From Planococcus sp. ISL-109 (GTDB lineage Bacteria > Bacillota > Bacilli > Bacillales_A > Planococcaceae): 64,000 bases of DNA. Below, piece after piece: positions 17,127-25,980 of the stretch (position 1 is the stretch's first letter; each line of letters begins with the position of its first letter). The notes beneath the pieces are model-generated. The model did no database searches and was not told the origin of the DNA. It saw nothing but the letters and a program-made list of their open reading frames with translations. The position numbers and the translations under genes were made by a program. The stretch covers positions 586,627 through 650,626 of the forward strand of contig NZ_JAGGPW010000004.1 of NCBI RefSeq assembly GCF_018613655.1, written 5' to 3'.

Positions 17127-18074
17127 ATGGAATTAATCAAAGTGCACGGTTCAATGAACACATTTTTCCTCTATGCAGGGGATGACCGCGAAGATTTTCC
17201 ACAAATTACGCGGCAATTGGCTCATTTAGATGGCCAAATTGACGGGTTATTGACCGTCTCTCCGTCCGAGCGCTGTGCGGCGAAAATGCGCGTCTTCAAT
17301 ACCGATGGCTCTGAGGCGTCGATGTGCGGAAACGGGTTGCGCTGTGTAGCGCGTTTCGTCTGTGAACGGGACGCTGTCGATCAAGCTGTTATCGAGACGT
17401 TGAAAGCGGATTTGGTTGTCCAAAAAGAACCGGAAATCGATGAGGGTGTAAAGATCTACGGCGTCGAAATTTCACCGGTTTCGTTTAAGCTTGAGGAATT
17501 GCCGATGGTTTACGAAAATCATGCAGAGTGGCAGCAGAAGCCTTTGCCTTTTGTTGATCCGGCCATTCCGTTTACTGCGGTGGCGGTCCCCAACCCCCAT
17601 TTGATCGGCATTGTCGAACCTGAATTGCAGCGCAACACGCGCCACCAAGAAAAATGGGCAGCTTATTTCAACGGCGAAAACCCATATTTTTCAGACGGTG
17701 TTAATTTAAGTTATGTAACACCGATCACAGCCGGCATCTTTGTCCGTACGTATGAACGGGGCGTCGGATTTACAAATGCATGTGGTACAGCAATGACCGC
17801 ATCGGCTCTTGTCAGCTGTTTAGCAGGGCTTGTGCCGTTCGGAAACGTTTCCGTATATAATCCCGGTGGTATGGTTAACTGTACGGTAAAACCAAATGAC
17901 GGCCAGTATGAGTTAGAACTGAGCGGTAATGCGACTTATCTTGCTGCGTATCGCTTCCATTATGGCGATGGTTTAGAAAATGGTGAACTGGAATTGGTCA
18001 AGCAATACGAAGAGCAACCGTCTTATGAAAAATTTATCGAGAAAATTAGTGATGCGACCTCAGAGCTGATTTGA
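17127..18074 (+). CDS. dapF: Diaminopimelate epimerase
   Basis: About 315 residues, longer than the roughly 280 common for DapF. The enzyme interconverts LL- and meso-diaminopimelate, supplying lysine and the peptidoglycan cross-linking residue. Both catalytic cysteines are visible in conserved loops: ASMCGNGLRC near the N-terminal half and NACGTAMTAS near the C-terminal half. FNTDGSEASMCGNG and PNPHLIGIVE are other signatures. ATG 17127 is favoured because GAAGAGG lies eight bases upstream; a GTG at 17118 is possible. It follows murG by 24 bases, so both wall-precursor genes are likely transcribed together. Confidence 0.92.
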   Translation: MELIKVHGSMNTFFLYAGDDREDFPQITRQLAHLDGQIDGLLTVSPSERCAAKMRVFNTDGSEASMCGNGLRCVARFVCERDAVDQAVIETLKADLVVQKEPEIDEGVKIYGVEISPVSFKLEELPMVYENHAEWQQKPLPFVDPAIPFTAVAVPNPHLIGIVEPELQRNTRHQEKWAAYFNGENPYFSDGVNLSYVTPITAGIFVRTYERGVGFTNACGTAMTASALVSCLAGLVPFGNVSVYNPGGMVNCTVKPNDGQYELELSGNATYLAAYRFHYGDGLENGELELVKQYEEQPSYEKFIEKISDATSELI

Positions 18075-18092
18075 TGGAAAGCGGTGGATGGG

Positions 18093-19739
18093 ATGTCCGG
18101 ACCTTTTACTAACGAACAATTGGATATGCTCTACGGAAAAGCGGCCGACCCAGTGTATTTTATGAAGCAACAGGGCACGGGCTTTGTTTACGCTTGGGTT
18201 AACCCAGTGTGCAACGAGATCTTTGGTGTAGATTTGACGGGAACAACTGTCGAACAATCCATGCGGAAAGACTTGATGCTGGAAATCCATAAACAATACC
18301 GTATTGCAATTAAACGCAATAGCCGCCATCTTTATCGGGACTATAGCTTGTTTTCTGATCGCGGCACTGCCATGGAAACCGAATTAACGCCATTGGTCCA
18401 CGAAGGCACTCAATACGTACTGGCTGTTACGAGAGACGTCACCGCGCAAAAGAAGATTGAAGAAGATTATTTGTTTTATCAGTCGCTTGTCCAAAACTCG
18501 GTCGATCCGATGCTGATGATTTCAGCGGATTTTACGATCCTTGACATGAATCCAGCATATGAGAAGACCTTTGGCGTTTTGAAACAAGAATGGGTCGGGC
18601 GCAATTACGAAAATATTCCGCAGGATAAACAAAAATTATTTGAAACCGGCAAACTATTGCTTGAAAGTAGCAGCAATAACCACCAGACAAGTTCCATCTT
18701 TTTGAAACGCATCAAAAGCAATGGCCGTGAAGCACGATTTTCAGCCAGCTATTCATTGATCAAAGAAGATGGCATCGTCCGGGCTTTCCACGTCGTATTT
18801 CGTGAACTGACGAACGAACTGCTGTTGAAGCATGAGCTGAAACGGACAGAGAATATTCTGGAAAGCTACAAAGATGCACTGAATTATGCAGCGCTCGTGC
18901 TCATCTGGGATATCTCCGGTATGATTGAGTTTGCCAATGACAATTTCAAAAAGTTGACGGGCTTTGACAGCAGTGAACTGATCGGAATGAAAATCGAAAC
19001 AATCGGCCGTGCCATTTTGACGAAACAAGAGCTCGCTCATCTCCAGACGGTCTTGAACAAAGGGCAAATTTGGAGAGGGTCACTCCGCAGCATAAACAAG
19101 AATGGACAGCCGTTCTGGGTGGATGCCACCATTATTCCGCTGTTGGACGTTGAAGGGCGGATTTACCAAGTGCTTTCGATCTTGTTCGATATAACGGACC
19201 GAAAAGTGATGGAAGAACAATTGCATCATATGGCATATCATGATCCGCTGACGAATTTGCCGAACCGCCGAATGATGGTTAAGCATTTCAAGGACATGGC
19301 CAAAGACAGCTCAAAGACCAAAGAGCTAGTCGCTGTTTTATACATAGATGGCGACAAATTCAAGCATATCAACGATCAGTACGGGCATGAAATCGGGGAT
19401 GAGTTTATTCACCAATTTGCCCGTGCGCTTGAACGCAGCATCCGCAAACGGGATGTTGCGGCACGCATTGGGGGAGATGAATTTTTAATCCTGCTTCCGG
19501 GAATTTCTCCATTCAATAGCCGCAAGCAAATTGCCGGCATCATTCAGCGTATTCAAGAAACGCTGAAAAAGGGCTGGGTAATTGACGGACAGCAGTTTTC
19601 TCCTACTTGTTCAATCGGCAGCGCACTTTACCCGAATGATGGAGTAGACTTTGACAATTTGATGAAAAAAGCCGATCACGCATTATACGAAGCGAAGAAA
19701 AAAGGAGTCGGGTTAGTGTGTTTTCACGGGGAAAAATGA
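18093..19739 (+). CDS. PAS-PAS-PAS-GGDEF diguanylate cyclase
   Basis: A soluble 548-residue protein with three successive PAS domains (about residues 1-120, 125-245 and 255-375) and a C-terminal GGDEF domain (about 380-548). The active-site loop is intact (RIGGDEFLILLPG), and five residues before it stands RKRD, matching the RxxD product-inhibition site. No EAL or HD-GYP domain and no membrane segment are present. It should make cyclic di-GMP in response to a cytoplasmic signal sensed by the PAS domains; the ligand is unknown. It starts 18 bases after dapF, so it may be co-transcribed with the wall-precursor genes. The ribosome site is weak. Confidence 0.92.
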   Translation: MSGPFTNEQLDMLYGKAADPVYFMKQQGTGFVYAWVNPVCNEIFGVDLTGTTVEQSMRKDLMLEIHKQYRIAIKRNSRHLYRDYSLFSDRGTAMETELTPLVHEGTQYVLAVTRDVTAQKKIEEDYLFYQSLVQNSVDPMLMISADFTILDMNPAYEKTFGVLKQEWVGRNYENIPQDKQKLFETGKLLLESSSNNHQTSSIFLKRIKSNGREARFSASYSLIKEDGIVRAFHVVFRELTNELLLKHELKRTENILESYKDALNYAALVLIWDISGMIEFANDNFKKLTGFDSSELIGMKIETIGRAILTKQELAHLQTVLNKGQIWRGSLRSINKNGQPFWVDATIIPLLDVEGRIYQVLSILFDITDRKVMEEQLHHMAYHDPLTNLPNRRMMVKHFKDMAKDSSKTKELVAVLYIDGDKFKHINDQYGHEIGDEFIHQFARALERSIRKRDVAARIGGDEFLILLPGISPFNSRKQIAGIIQRIQETLKKGWVIDGQQFSPTCSIGSALYPNDGVDFDNLMKKADHALYEAKKKGVGLVCFHGEK

Positions 19740-19781
19740 GTTTCTTCCATTAATAAGAAGAAATTCTGTCCCCTAGCAAGT

Positions 19782-19796
19782 ATGTAAGCGCTTCAA
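19782..19796 (+). promoter_or_regulatory. cre-like site upstream of odhA
   Basis: TGTAAGCGCTTCAA matches the core of the CcpA-binding cre element, with two mismatches in the right arm. It lies about 190 bases before odhA. Carbon-catabolite control is inferred, not shown. Confidence 0.45.
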
Positions 19797-19898
19797 ATCG
19801 GATTAACCGAATCTTTTCAATGAAAAGCATTGTTTTTTTCAGTGGAAGTAGTAAGATTGATATGGAAATTCGTTCTGTACCGCTACAGCCCTGTCGCT

Positions 19899-19926
19899 TT
19901 AAGTCAAGCGCCGGGCGTGCTAAAAT
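19899..19926 (+). promoter_or_regulatory. Possible odhA promoter
   Basis: TTAAGT and TAAAAT with a 16-base spacer, 58 bases upstream of odhA. The -35 hexamer is weak. Confidence 0.35.
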
Positions 19927-19983
19927 AGGAAAGACCTATAAATAAAAGTGAATGCCATAAGGCAAATAGTTGGAGGTTATTCA

Positions 19984-22803
19984 ATGTCAACCAATCAACC
20001 AGACACAAAATCCCCTTGGAGTTCCATCACCGGCCCCAACTTGGGCTATGTAATGGAAATGTACGACCTGTACCAACAATCACCTGAATTGATCGACCCT
20101 GAATTCGCTGAACTATTTGAGCAATACGGACCACCATCAGAAAAAGCGGAAGTTCATGTGCAGACAAGCGCTGATCCTGGCGTTGCAGTTGAACCGAATC
20201 GCTTTGAAAAAGTTTTGTCGGCAATCCAGCTGGCGGAAGCAATTCGCGCGCATGGCCATTTGGCTTCAGATATTTATCCGTTGCAAGACCAACCGCGTGA
20301 CACGGAAAGGCTCGACATTTCAAAACACGGCCTTACAGAAGCTGATTTGAAAGATGTCCCCGTTTCTCTCCTGTTGGAAAATGCACCTGCTGAAGTGAAG
20401 AACGGACTCGATGCAATCAATTACTTGAAATCTCTTTATACTGATAAAATCGCTTATGAATTCTCACACATCATCCAACCGCAAGAGCGCAGCTGGCTGC
20501 AGTCTAAAATCGAAGCGGGCGAAATGCAACCGAAGCTCGATGCTGACAAGAAAAAGCAAGTATTGGATTTGTTGACGCGTGTGGAAGGTTTTGAGAAATT
20601 CGTTCACCGGACATTTGTCGGCCAAAAACGCTTTTCGATCGAAGGCGTGGATTCACTTGTCGTCTTAATGGATGAATTGGTCCGTATGTCGGAATCGGCA
20701 GGCACGGAAAACATTATGATCGGGATGGCCCACCGAGGCCGTTTGAATGTGCTGACGCACGTTCTCAATAAGCCTTACGAAATGATGTTTGCTGGATTTG
20801 CCCATGTCGGTGATGAAGCTTTCCTTCCTGAAGATGGCTCACTAGAAATCACTAAAGGTTGGTTCGGCGATGTGAAATACCATATGGGTGCAGCGCACAG
20901 TTCCAAGTCAGGCACTAAAATCAAGCTTGCCTATAACCCGTCCCACTTGGAAGTAGTGAGCCCAATCGTCACCGGCCAAACGCGTGCAGCACAGGAAAAT
21001 ACTGCACAAAGCGGCTTGGCTCTGCATGATCCGAAAAAAGCTTATTCGATTCTTGTTCACGGCGATGCTGCGTTCCCGGGACAAGGAATCGTTACGGAAA
21101 CTTTGAACTTCAGCCGTATTAACGGCTATCAGACAGGCGGTTCCATTCATATCATCGCTAATAACCTGATCGGCTTTACGACTGAACAACATGACTCCCG
21201 TTCCACTCATTATTCTTCCGACCCGGCAAAAGGCTTCGAAGTGCCTGTATTCCACGTCAATGCAGACAATCCGGAGGCTGTTGTAGCGGTTGCGCGCTTA
21301 GCGTTTGAATACCGCGAAAAGTTCGGCAAAGATATTTTGATTGATTTGATCGGCTACCGCCGCTACGGCCATAATGAAATGGATGAGCCTTTGGTGACGA
21401 ACCCGATGATGTATCACGGAGTCCATAAGCACGATACGGTCCGTGAACTATATGGGAAACAATTGTCTTCTGAAAGCGTGCTTTCTGAGGATGATGTCAA
21501 AAAGCTCGATGCAGATATCCAGAAAGTGATGCAGGAAGCATACGATAAAATAAAAGAAAACAAATCCGATGACCACGCGAAGTTGGAAATCCCGGAAGCA
21601 GTCTTGAACGGATTCCCAGAAATCGAAACTGGCGTCGGCACAGAAGCGCTTCATAAGATGAACGAAGAGCTATTGTCATGGCCGGAAGATTTCTCTGCGT
21701 TCGGCAAATTGGCGCGCATTCTAAAACGCCGCGAAGAGCCGTTCAAAGGGAAAGGCAAAATCGATTGGGCGCATGCTGAAACATTGGCATTCGGTGCTAT
21801 TTTGCAAGACGGCAACCCGATCCGCCTAACGGGCCAGGATGCACAGCGTGGAACGTTTGCACACCGCCATCTCGTTTTGCACGATGAGAAAAACGGCAAT
21901 GAGCTCGTCCCGCTCCACCACCTTTCCGACTCAAAAGCGTCATTCGTCGTCTACAACAGCCCGCTCAGCGAAGCTTCGATTCTTGGTTTTGAATATGGCT
22001 ATAATGTTGAAAACGATAAAGCGCTAGTCATTTGGGAAGCGCAATACGGCGACTTCGCCAATATGGCGCAAGTGATGTTCGATCAGTTCATTTCGTCCGG
22101 TCGCGCTAAATGGGGCCAAAAATCAGGTCTAGTCATGTTGCTTCCGCACGGCTATGAAGGACAAGGGCCGGAGCACTCCAGTGCACGCCTCGAACGCTAC
22201 CTGCAAATGGCGGGAGAAAACAACTGGACAGTCGCGAACCTTTCAAGTGCCGCCAACTACTTCCACATTCTTCGCCGCCAAGCGAAAATGCTCGGAGAAG
22301 AAGCAATCCGTCCATTGATTATCGTAGCGCCGAAATCCTTGCTGCGTCACCCGCTCGTCGGCGCTGAAGTTGATCAATTGGCTGAAGGCAAATTCAAAAC
22401 AGTGATTGAGCAGCCGGGCATGGGCCAAGATGCGAAAAAAGTAAAACGCCTTCTATTCGCCAGCGGTAAAATGGCGATCGACTTAGCAGAACGCGTCAAA
22501 GACGGCAAAGGCTTTGAATGGGCGCACATTGTTCGCGTTGAGCAATTGTACCCATTCCCGGAAGAGAAAATCAAAGCGATCATCGACCGTTACCCGAATG
22601 TTAAAGAACTGGCATGGGTACAAGAAGAGCCGAAGAACATGGGCTCCTGGTCATTTGCCGATCCGTATCTTCGCGAGCTTGCAGATGGCAAAGAAGTGAA
22701 ATATTACGGCAGAATTAAGCGCCAAAGCCCTGCGGAGGGTGACGGAGAATCACATAAAGTTGAACAGGCACGCATCATCGACGGGGCATTAGCCAAAGCG
22801 TAA
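19984..22803 (+). CDS. odhA: 2-oxoglutarate dehydrogenase E1 component
   Basis: A 939-residue thiamine-diphosphate-dependent decarboxylase, the E1 subunit of the TCA-cycle 2-oxoglutarate dehydrogenase complex. The N-terminal region (LGYVMEMYDLYQQSPELID) is the small segment typical of OdhA. MAHRGRLNVLTHV and GDAAFPGQGIV are ThDP-related motifs, and the C-terminal transketolase-like part contains LVMLLPHGYEGQGPEHSSAR. ATG 19984 sits directly after TTGGAGG; the frame is open further upstream but without a better start. It is followed by odhB 27 bases later. Confidence 0.97.
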   Translation: MSTNQPDTKSPWSSITGPNLGYVMEMYDLYQQSPELIDPEFAELFEQYGPPSEKAEVHVQTSADPGVAVEPNRFEKVLSAIQLAEAIRAHGHLASDIYPLQDQPRDTERLDISKHGLTEADLKDVPVSLLLENAPAEVKNGLDAINYLKSLYTDKIAYEFSHIIQPQERSWLQSKIEAGEMQPKLDADKKKQVLDLLTRVEGFEKFVHRTFVGQKRFSIEGVDSLVVLMDELVRMSESAGTENIMIGMAHRGRLNVLTHVLNKPYEMMFAGFAHVGDEAFLPEDGSLEITKGWFGDVKYHMGAAHSSKSGTKIKLAYNPSHLEVVSPIVTGQTRAAQENTAQSGLALHDPKKAYSILVHGDAAFPGQGIVTETLNFSRINGYQTGGSIHIIANNLIGFTTEQHDSRSTHYSSDPAKGFEVPVFHVNADNPEAVVAVARLAFEYREKFGKDILIDLIGYRRYGHNEMDEPLVTNPMMYHGVHKHDTVRELYGKQLSSESVLSEDDVKKLDADIQKVMQEAYDKIKENKSDDHAKLEIPEAVLNGFPEIETGVGTEALHKMNEELLSWPEDFSAFGKLARILKRREEPFKGKGKIDWAHAETLAFGAILQDGNPIRLTGQDAQRGTFAHRHLVLHDEKNGNELVPLHHLSDSKASFVVYNSPLSEASILGFEYGYNVENDKALVIWEAQYGDFANMAQVMFDQFISSGRAKWGQKSGLVMLLPHGYEGQGPEHSSARLERYLQMAGENNWTVANLSSAANYFHILRRQAKMLGEEAIRPLIIVAPKSLLRHPLVGAEVDQLAEGKFKTVIEQPGMGQDAKKVKRLLFASGKMAIDLAERVKDGKGFEWAHIVRVEQLYPFPEEKIKAIIDRYPNVKELAWVQEEPKNMGSWSFADPYLRELADGKEVKYYGRIKRQSPAEGDGESHKVEQARIIDGALAKA

Positions 22804-22830
22804 CGATGAATTTTTGAGGAGGAATTAGTA

Positions 22831-24096
22831 GTGGCAGAAATCAAAGTACCAGAATTAGCAGAATCGATTACAGAAGGAACAATCGCCCAGTGGCTCAAAA
22901 AGCCGGGCGATACAGTAGAAAAAGGTGAATTCATCGTTGAACTGGAAACAGATAAAGTCAACGTCGAAGTCATTTCAGAAGAAGCGGGCGTTGTTCAGGA
23001 ACTGCTCGCTGAAGAAGGCGACACGGTTGAAGTCGGCCAAGTGATCGCGACAGTCGGCGAAGGTTCTGGCGAAACAGCAGCATCAGCTCCGAAAGAACAA
23101 GCTCCGGCAAAAGAAGAAGCACCAGCAAAAGAAGAAGCATCTGCCGATCAGGCTGCTGCTCCGACTCAAGAAGAAGAAACGGCGACTGGCGACCGCACAA
23201 TCGCAAGCCCGGCAGCTCGCAAATTAGCTCGCGAAAAAGGCATCGATTTGGCTGCAATTACGCCGGTTGACCCAATGGGCCGCGTGCGCGTCCAAGACGT
23301 AGAAGCACATGGTTCGAAACCTGCCGCAGCACCTGCTGCAAAACAGGAAGCTCCAAAAGCATCAGCATCAGCTGCGCCTTCTTCAGACGAAGAAAGCGGT
23401 CGCGTCGTCCGTGAGAAAATGACGAGACGCCGCCAGACAATCGCGAAGCGTTTGCTTGAAGTAAAGCAATCGACTGCTATGCTGACGACATTCAATGAAA
23501 TCGACATGACCAATGTGATGGAACTGCGCAAACGCAAGAAAGACAAATTCCAGCAAGACCATGACGTCAAGCTTGGATTTATGTCTTTCTTCACAAAAGC
23601 AGTTACTGCTGCATTGAAAAAATATCCATATGTCAATGCTGAACTCGATGGCACGGATGTACTCTTGAAGCAGTTCTACGATGTAGGGATTGCTGTATCG
23701 ACAGAAGAAGGTCTCGTTGTGCCGATCGTCCGTGATACAGACAAGAAGAACTTTGCAGAAATCGAAGCGTCCATCGGCGAATTGGCGACGAAAGCGCGCG
23801 ACAAGAAATTGTCTATCGGCGATATGACAGGCGGTTCGTTCACCATCACAAACGGTGGTGTTTTCGGGTCATTATTGTCTACGCCGATCTTAAACGGCAC
23901 ACAAGTCGGAATCCTCGGCATGCACACGATCCAGAAGCGCCCGGTCGCTATTGGCGATGCTGTCGAAATCCGTCCGATGATGTATGTGGCGCTTTCTTAT
24001 GATCACCGCGTAATCGACGGAAGCGACTCTGTCGGCTTTTTGAAAACAGTAAAAGAATTGATCGAAAACCCAGAAGACTTGTTGCTCGAATCGTAA
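22831..24096 (+). CDS. odhB: Dihydrolipoyl succinyltransferase (E2 of the 2-oxoglutarate dehydrogenase complex)
   Basis: A 421-residue E2 subunit that transfers the succinyl group to CoA. Domains in order are one lipoyl domain (residues 1-77, lipoyl Lys in ETDKVNVEV), an alanine-proline-glutamate linker, the E3-binding domain (about 125-165, [12 protein letters not shown]) and the catalytic core with the active-site histidine and aspartate in [14 protein letters not shown] 22831 follows GAGGAGG. A strong terminator closes the odhAB operon. Confidence 0.97.
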   Translation: MAEIKVPELAESITEGTIAQWLKKPGDTVEKGEFIVELETDKVNVEVISEEAGVVQELLAEEGDTVEVGQVIATVGEGSGETAASAPKEQAPAKEEAPAKEEASADQAAAPTQEEETATGDRTIASPAARKLAREKGIDLAAITPVDPMGRVRVQDVEAHGSKPAAAPAAKQEAPKASASAAPSSDEESGRVVREKMTRRRQTIAKRLLEVKQSTAMLTTFNEIDMTNVMELRKRKKDKFQQDHDVKLGFMSFFTKAVTAALKKYPYVNAELDGTDVLLKQFYDVGIAVSTEEGLVVPIVRDTDKKNFAEIEASIGELATKARDKKLSIGDMTGGSFTITNGGVFGSLLSTPILNGTQVGILGMHTIQKRPVAIGDAVEIRPMMYVALSYDHRVIDGSDSVGFLKTVKELIENPEDLLLES

Positions 24097-24128
24097 GATA
24101 AAGCAGAAGTTTATTGCTTCTGTGGATG

Positions 24129-24163
24129 AAAAGGCAGCTCCGTTGCGGAGCTGCCTTTTTTTG
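24129..24163 (+). terminator. Terminator after odhAB
   Basis: The stem AAGGCAGCTCCG/CGGAGCTGCCTT with a TTG loop and a T run. Confidence 0.9.
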
Positions 24164-24196
24164 TGTCATACTGTTGCAAAGAGACGAGGGATGCCG

Positions 24197-24796
24197 ATGC
24201 CGCTGGATTTGCTTTGGGAATTAGTGAAGGAATACGGGTATGTAAGTATGTTTCTGGTGAATTGGCTGTTGCTGTTCGGCTTGCCGATCCCGAATGAGTT
24301 TGCCGCTGCTTTTTCAGGTGTAGTGACGGAAACGAGTTATTTTCATCCGGTGCCGGCGTTTTTAGCCGCTTACAGTGGACTAATCACGAGCAATCTGTTC
24401 GCCTATAGTATCGGGCGAATGTTCGGCAGCCGCTTGATTGAATGGCTGCAAACGACGTTTCTTGGAAACGGAGTAAAACGCTTCCGCGAATTTCTTTCGC
24501 AAAAAGGCAATTGGGCCATCTCATTTAGTTTCTTTTTGCCGGGAATCCGCTGGGCCATGCCGTATGTAGTTGGAGCAGACCGGTTTCCACTGCCGCGTTA
24601 TTTGTTGTTTGCAATGCCCGCCGGTTTTGTGTGGATGTTCGTTTATTTCACACTCGGGCGCAGCTTTCCATATGCCTATGAAGCGATTCTCAGTCACTTG
24701 CAATGGTTTTTGATTGCGTTGTCCGCGACTGTAATCATCGCACTCGTGATTTACCTGAACTTTTTCAGGAAAGGCGGAAAGGGAGGACAAGTTTGA
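24197..24796 (+). CDS. DedA family membrane protein
   Basis: About 199 residues with four to five hydrophobic segments. It belongs to the DedA/VTT superfamily, some members of which flip undecaprenyl phosphate or other lipids. Visible motifs are GLPIPNEFAAAFSG and FLPGIRWAMPYVVG, the latter being the family's F-x-G-x-R loop. ATG 24197 is preferred over 24191 because GAGGG lies seven bases before it. The lipid substrate is not determined. Genes after it are separated by a short gap. Confidence 0.85.
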   Translation: MPLDLLWELVKEYGYVSMFLVNWLLLFGLPIPNEFAAAFSGVVTETSYFHPVPAFLAAYSGLITSNLFAYSIGRMFGSRLIEWLQTTFLGNGVKRFREFLSQKGNWAISFSFFLPGIRWAMPYVVGADRFPLPRYLLFAMPAGFVWMFVYFTLGRSFPYAYEAILSHLQWFLIALSATVIIALVIYLNFFRKGGKGGQV

Positions 24797-24859
24797 ATTC
24801 TCCTGGCATTTTCCTTATACTGATACTATAAAACAAACAAATAGCAAAGGATGAAATCG

Positions 24860-25057
24860 ATGATACATACAAATTGGCTTGAAAAAGAAACCGTCCGCAC
24901 CGTTGTCTGCAAACATACCGATGCTGAGAAATTTCTCGTATCGAATGTTTTGACGCCCGGAAAGCAATACGATGTGAAAAACGAAACCGAGGAATTCCTT
25001 TTCGTCGTAGACAATACAGGAAAAGTCGGCGGCTATTACAAAACTTATTTTGAATAA
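24860..25057 (+). CDS. Small conserved protein, probably DUF6501-like
   Basis: A 65-residue protein beginning MIHTNWLEKETV and containing SNVLTPGKQYDVKNETEEFLFVVDNTGKVGGYY. I recall very similar short proteins in Bacillus labelled DUF6501. The composition is that of a small beta-barrel-like soluble domain. ATG 24860 sits nine bases after AAAGG; ATG 24851 is the alternative. Function unknown. A terminator follows immediately. Confidence 0.65.
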   Translation: MIHTNWLEKETVRTVVCKHTDAEKFLVSNVLTPGKQYDVKNETEEFLFVVDNTGKVGGYYKTYFE

Positions 25058-25062
25058 ATTTT

Positions 25063-25091
25063 TAAAACCGATGGTATTCATCGGTTTTTTC
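25063..25091 (+). terminator. Terminator after the small protein gene
   Basis: The stem AAAACCGATG/CATCGGTTTT with loop GTATT and T run. Confidence 0.85.
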
Positions 25092-25113
25092 TATGGAGAC
25101 GGGAGAGATGCAT

Positions 25114-25971
25114 ATGACCATCATTGACACAGAAATAAAAAACCGTTCAGCTAGAACACATGGGGAAGACGAGCGGCTCATTGGCACAGGCGGTTATATT
25201 GCGCCGGATGAAACGCTCTGGACCGATATTTTGACAGCAGTTGTCTTGAAAAAACCAGTACTGTTAAAAGGGCCGACCGGTGCAGGGAAAACCAAACTCG
25301 CCGAAAGCATTTCGGACCTGTTCCAACAGCCGATCCAAAGCATCAACTGTTCAGTCGACCTGGATGCCGAAGCACTGCTTGGTTTTAAAACACTTGTGCA
25401 GCGCGATGGCCAGAGTGCCATCGAATTTGTAGAAGGCCCTGTCGTCACAGCAATGAAAAAAGGCCATATTTTGTATATAGATGAAATTAATATGGCAAAG
25501 GCAGAAACTTTGCCGATTCTCCATAGTGTGCTCGATCACCGCCGCATGATGACCAACCCGTTCACGGGAGAAGTCATTCAGGCACATCCGGACTTTTCGG
25601 CCGTAGCGGCCATCAATGAAGGCTATATCGGCACCGCACCGATGAACGAAGCACTGAAAAACCGTTTTATTGCCTATCCTATTCCTTATTTGTCCGGCGA
25701 GCAGCTGTCTGCTTTATGGGACCGGGAGTTTCCACATGCGGATGTGAAACTTAAGGCATTCATGCTGAATTTGGCGGCGGATTTGATGAAGCAAGTGGAA
25801 AATGGCTTATTGTCGGAAGAAGCGGCATCGATCCGCAGTTTATTGGATGCCACAGCACTAGCGCTCCATATCGACCCGCTGCGCGCTGTCCGTTATGCCA
25901 TTGCTGAAAAGCTCGACGATGAGAACGAGCGGAATTTATTGATGGATTTAGCAAACACCTGGCGAAAGTAG
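25114..25971 (+). CDS. yojN: MoxR-type AAA+ ATPase (YojN/NorQ-like)
   Basis: About 285 residues. Walker A is GPTGAGKTK and Walker B ILYIDEIN, followed by sensor-1 AAINEGY and an arginine-finger region LKNRF. These MoxR-family ATPases usually pair with a von Willebrand A protein and help insert metals or assemble other proteins. Here the VWA gene follows after nine bases. ATG 25114 lies seven bases after GGGAGAG. In B. subtilis the same pair (yojN, yojO) lies next to odhAB, as here. The target of the pair is unknown. Confidence 0.9.
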   Translation: MTIIDTEIKNRSARTHGEDERLIGTGGYIAPDETLWTDILTAVVLKKPVLLKGPTGAGKTKLAESISDLFQQPIQSINCSVDLDAEALLGFKTLVQRDGQSAIEFVEGPVVTAMKKGHILYIDEINMAKAETLPILHSVLDHRRMMTNPFTGEVIQAHPDFSAVAAINEGYIGTAPMNEALKNRFIAYPIPYLSGEQLSALWDREFPHADVKLKAFMLNLAADLMKQVENGLLSEEAASIRSLLDATALALHIDPLRAVRYAIAEKLDDENERNLLMDLANTWRK

Positions 25972-25980
25972 GGACGCGCG

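Noticed and set aside
19818-19841. Terminator after the GGDEF gene (CAATG/CATTG stem and T run)
   Set aside because: The stem is only five base pairs, too weak to call.
19984-24096. Assignment of odhAB to pyruvate or branched-chain dehydrogenase
   Set aside because: The E1 is a single chain of 939 residues with OdhA-type N-terminus, whereas the alternatives have split alpha and beta E1 subunits.
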